Below, piece by piece: positions 12,284 to 15,143 of a stretch of 15,143 nt of DNA. This stretch comes from Zancudomyces culisetae (lineage: Eukaryota; Kickxellomycota; Harpellomycetes; Harpellales; Legeriomycetaceae). The notes below the pieces were generated by a model. It was not told where the DNA came from. It ran no database searches and was given only the letters and a program-made list of their open reading frames with translations. The stretch's first letter is position 1; the number at the start of each line of letters is the position of its first letter. The position numbers and the translations under genes are program-made. The stretch is from assembly GCA_001969505.1 (NCBI GenBank), contig LSSK01001222.1, forward strand, positions 1-15,143, given 5' to 3'.

Positions 12284-15143
12284 ATGAGTATGCAACAAGA
12301 AAGTTTCCTGAACGGATTATCGACAGCTATAGTATGCTGGACGGTAGTTGGATTAGGATTCAAAACAGCAAAATTTTTGCGCAAGGGTTTAAGCAATAGG
12401 GGACCTACAACTCTTGAAGAAGGGGATGGAACTCGAGGGATAGAGGGCGAAAGCATTTACAAACAGATTGATGATTTTATAAGCAACAAAGACGATCGAA
12501 ATGCGGCCAGTGGCTCGTTAAAACTGGGTGAAAAGGATGTTGACGAACCGGTAACTAGAGCTAGAGACAATTGGAGAAAGACTATAATTATGAGTTTTGG
12601 GCTAACGGTATTGGCGAGCGTATTGTACTGGAAACAGGCACTCCACCAAGACACGGATGAAGACGCCGATAAAGAACAGGGTGCAGTTCGGATGGCGCTA
12701 GCATGGTCAATAATGGGTGTGTACACGCTTTGTAAGGTATCTTCAAGCACAAGTAGTGAGGGAAGGATATTTGGACAAAGAACAACATTGGTAAATGTAC
12801 AGACCGTTATTTTCATGTTTGCAAGTAGTGTGTATGAACTGTACAGATTGATTGATGTGCTTGTAAGTGGGTTTGAACAAGAAAATGGCAGATTTACCAA
12901 TGCGATGGGATTTTCAATATTAAGGTTTTTAGCTGTTGTTGTAAATGCGCTTCTAGTGGGACTCACATACAATAAGGTGAGGATAGAAAAAGTGGAAAGC
13001 CCACTTGTACAGCAACAAGATGGAGGTGAAGCGACCAAAAGAATGGGAGGAAATGTATATACCAGTGCAACAAAGCTAGTGGAAACACCAGAATATTCTG
13101 CATCATTTATATCACGATTGTATTTCGCGTGGCTAAATAATGTTGTGAAAGAAGCCGGTCGGATAAAATTGGATTATATAGATTTGTTTAAATTCCAGGG
13201 CAAAGATCTTCCGGGATCCAATTGGGAAGAATATGCAGCCACCAAAAAACGATATCGTAACAGCTCGTTGCTAATCAAGTCTATACTCTATCTTCGATGG
13301 GAATTTATCCGGCAGTTTTCTATTGGATTTATGCTTACAATAGTCAAGTTTAGCGGACCATTTTTTTTAAACAAAATATTGACGTACTTGGAGGATAAGA
13401 ATAATGAGGGGGGCGTGGAAAGTAATCGGAGTGTGATATATGGATATTGTGTTGGGATGTTGATATTTACGACAATTCAATATCTTTTGGAAGGGCAATC
13501 ATTGTGGATCGGAAGAAGATTATCCATTAAATTGAAAAATGCACTCAGTTGTGAGATAGCAGATAAGGCGCTAAATTCAATTGATTCAACCAGTGATATT
13601 GGACCTACCGAAAAAGACGAGAAACAAAAAAATGACGATGGTGATGCAGAGGAGAATAGCAGACGAAAGATACTGAACTTGGTCAGCACAGACTTGTCGA
13701 GAGTGACAGAAGTGGCGGCGTATTTGGACTTTTTAGTAATGCTTCCGATACAAGCATTTGTAGGAATAGCATACCTTTACATGCTTTTGGGACCAGCATC
13801 GTTGTGTGGGGTACTGATTATGATTTGTTATTATCCTTTTACAAAGATGATATTCAACTACATGGTAGATTTGGAGACCAAGTTGAATTTGGTGTCAGAT
13901 AAACGAATGGTGGCAATTGGAGAGATGATAGGAGGTATGCGAGCGGTAAAATTATTTGGATGGGAAGATAAATTTGTGGACAAAATAACAAACCTTCGTT
14001 CAAAACAGTTGGAGTATTTATGGAAATTCCTCAAGATGTGGGTGGTTGTGGGAGTGGGATCGTCAATTCTACCCATGTTGGTGTTGTATGGATCATTTGT
14101 GATATATGCAGTGGTTTTGAAAAATGAAATGACTAGTAGCGTGGCGTTTACTTCGCTTGCAGTCTTTTCTATTTTAAAGACAGTCTTTGATATGTATCCA
14201 GGATTTTTGACATGGTCACTTGGTGGATTGGTTTCACTGAGAAGAATTGAAGGATTTATAGGCAATGAAAGCTATAATCTTCCGGATATGAAACGAAAGC
14301 ACACAAGCGAGAGCAGCGATTCTTCTAAGGATGCAGCTACTCGTAATGAGTATGATTTTGGATTTATTGATGCAACGTTGTCATGGGACTATTCACGAAG
14401 TCAAAAGAAAGATAAAGCTGACGAAAATACACCATTGTTGACACCAGCTGCAACTCCAAGCTCGTCTACAACGGTATCACTATCAACTAACGATGAAAAT
14501 GATCATGGTAGCACAGGTTCCGATGGAGATAAAAAATCCAATTTCAAGTTGAGAAACTTGAATATAAAATTTCCAAAGAACAAATTGACTATTATAGCAG
14601 GAAAGATAGGGTCAGGAAAGACTTCAATATTGCGAGCATTGATAGGAGAGATGAAATTGGTTGATGGATATATCAAATACCCGACAGCTACCACATCAAC
14701 AGTAATGGCAACACATCCAGGACTTGGCATGAATGCTATGATTGGATATGTGCCTCAGGAATCATGGTTGAGAAACGCAACTGTACGAGACAATATTCTG
14801 TTTGGGTCTGAGTACGACGTTGAGAGATATGAGCAGGTACTGAAGATGACTGCATTAAAGGCAGATTTCAGACAGTTGGTTAATGGTGACCAGAGTCAAG
14901 TCGGTGAGCGCGGAATCACGCTATCTGGAGGACAAAAACAAAGAATCAGTTTGGCACGAGCACTGTATTCACAAGCACAGTATTTGCTGCTAGATGATGT
15001 GTTGTCAGCCGTAGATTCTCAGACAGCTCATCATATAGTACACAGCTGTTTTGATCCTAGCAGCAGAAACAAAATAATGGAGGGAAGAACAGTGGTTCTG
15101 GTAACTCATATGATTGATTTGGTTGTCAATTATGCCGGCTGGG
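12284..15143 (+). CDS. ABCC-subfamily (MRP-type) ABC transporter, N-terminal 953 residues, 3' end outside window
   Basis: ABCC proteins export glutathione conjugates, bile-acid-like compounds, metals or drugs at the vacuole or plasma membrane. The frame starts at the first ATG after an in-frame TAA (12200-12202); a second Met follows at codon 3. Five hydrophobic segments at about residues 7-27, 90-110, 125-145, 170-195 and 205-230 form a TMD0, then a linker and TMD1 (begins near PEYSASF, residue 269). NBD1 shows A-loop W701, Walker A GKIGSGKT (773-780), Q825, signature LSGGQKQR (880-887), Walker B LLLDD (901-905) and switch H942. D905 replaces the catalytic Glu, as is usual in ABCC NBD1. A Ser/Thr/Asp-rich insertion (about 704-755) splits the domain after the A-loop. 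About 20 extra residues precede the Q-loop, as in the yeast Ybt1/Vmr1 branch. TMD2 and NBD2 lie beyond the window. Subfamily is firm; substrate is unknown. Confidence 0.92.
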   Translation, partial: MSMQQESFLNGLSTAIVCWTVVGLGFKTAKFLRKGLSNRGPTTLEEGDGTRGIEGESIYKQIDDFISNKDDRNAASGSLKLGEKDVDEPVTRARDNWRKTIIMSFGLTVLASVLYWKQALHQDTDEDADKEQGAVRMALAWSIMGVYTLCKVSSSTSSEGRIFGQRTTLVNVQTVIFMFASSVYELYRLIDVLVSGFEQENGRFTNAMGFSILRFLAVVVNALLVGLTYNKVRIEKVESPLVQQQDGGEATKRMGGNVYTSATKLVETPEYSASFISRLYFAWLNNVVKEAGRIKLDYIDLFKFQGKDLPGSNWEEYAATKKRYRNSSLLIKSILYLRWEFIRQFSIGFMLTIVKFSGPFFLNKILTYLEDKNNEGGVESNRSVIYGYCVGMLIFTTIQYLLEGQSLWIGRRLSIKLKNALSCEIADKALNSIDSTSDIGPTEKDEKQKNDDGDAEENSRRKILNLVSTDLSRVTEVAAYLDFLVMLPIQAFVGIAYLYMLLGPASLCGVLIMICYYPFTKMIFNYMVDLETKLNLVSDKRMVAIGEMIGGMRAVKLFGWEDKFVDKITNLRSKQLEYLWKFLKMWVVVGVGSSILPMLVLYGSFVIYAVVLKNEMTSSVAFTSLAVFSILKTVFDMYPGFLTWSLGGLVSLRRIEGFIGNESYNLPDMKRKHTSESSDSSKDAATRNEYDFGFIDATLSWDYSRSQKKDKADENTPLLTPAATPSSSTTVSLSTNDENDHGSTGSDGDKKSNFKLRNLNIKFPKNKLTIIAGKIGSGKTSILRALIGEMKLVDGYIKYPTATTSTVMATHPGLGMNAMIGYVPQESWLRNATVRDNILFGSEYDVERYEQVLKMTALKADFRQLVNGDQSQVGERGITLSGGQKQRISLARALYSQAQYLLLDDVLSAVDSQTAHHIVHSCFDPSSRNKIMEGRTVVLVTHMIDLVVNYAGW

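Noticed and set aside
12457-13038. 193-codon minus-strand open frame and the adjoining one at 12199-12456
   Set aside because: Both are antisense to the ABCC gene's TMD0 region and leader. The plus-strand frame continues into unmistakable ABC motifs.
1-15143. Possible mobile element, tRNA, rRNA or CRISPR array
   Set aside because: I found no transposase or reverse-transcriptase motifs, no terminal repeats with target duplications, no tRNA-like T-arm plus acceptor pairing, and no regularly spaced repeats.

Overview
The window looks like nuclear DNA of a yeast-like fungus, most likely an ascomycete of the Saccharomycotina. It is very AT-rich, with long A and T tracts between genes. All six genes are eukaryotic, and each reads as one open frame with no intron that I can see. 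The products include mitochondrial matrix proteins with targeting-type N-termini and a vacuolar/plasma-membrane type ABCC transporter. CTG codons fall at conserved leucine positions in MLH1 and in the ABC transporter, so the organism reads CTG as leucine and is not in a CUG-Ser or CUG-Ala lineage. I cannot name the species.

Layout, left to right. Positions 1-2092 (minus) hold the first 697 codons of MLH1, the DNA mismatch repair MutL homologue, which runs off the left edge. A divergent 0.9 kb spacer follows. Positions 2982-6479 (plus) encode a 1165-residue, fast-evolving protein with a mitochondrial-type N-terminus and PPR-like helical repeats; many dipeptide-repeat tracts interrupt it. Next on the plus strand is mitochondrial ribosomal protein uS14m (6841-7158). 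It converges on TIM44 (7424-8746, minus), the membrane-anchored coupling subunit of the mitochondrial import motor. After about 1 kb of non-coding DNA comes a MAPEG-family microsomal glutathione transferase 3-like gene (9803-10249, minus). A 2 kb gene-free spacer then separates it from a long ABCC transporter (12284-15143, plus), which runs off the right edge after its first nucleotide-binding domain.

The genes are not an operon and have no single shared pathway. Three consecutive genes (2982-8746) are mitochondrial, or predicted to be: a putative organellar RNA-binding helical-repeat protein, a ribosomal subunit protein and an import factor. MGST3-like enzymes and ABCC pumps both belong to glutathione/lipid and detoxification biology, but their adjacency here may be chance.

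The less ordinary signals are: (1) self-complementary A-tract/T-tract blocks in the upstream regions of four genes, three of them about 200-270 bp before the ATG; (2) a 33-bp array of alternating AACCAA/TTGGTT half-sites with 11-bp spacing; (3) a strong imperfect hairpin and paired ACTGCGGA elements in the large spacer before the ABC transporter; (4) hexanucleotide microsatellites encoding dipeptide repeats, with a purine-to-pyrimidine switch, inside the large 2982-6479 gene; and (5) low-complexity insertions inside the normally conserved N-terminal domain of MLH1. I see no mobile element, CRISPR array, rRNA or tRNA.
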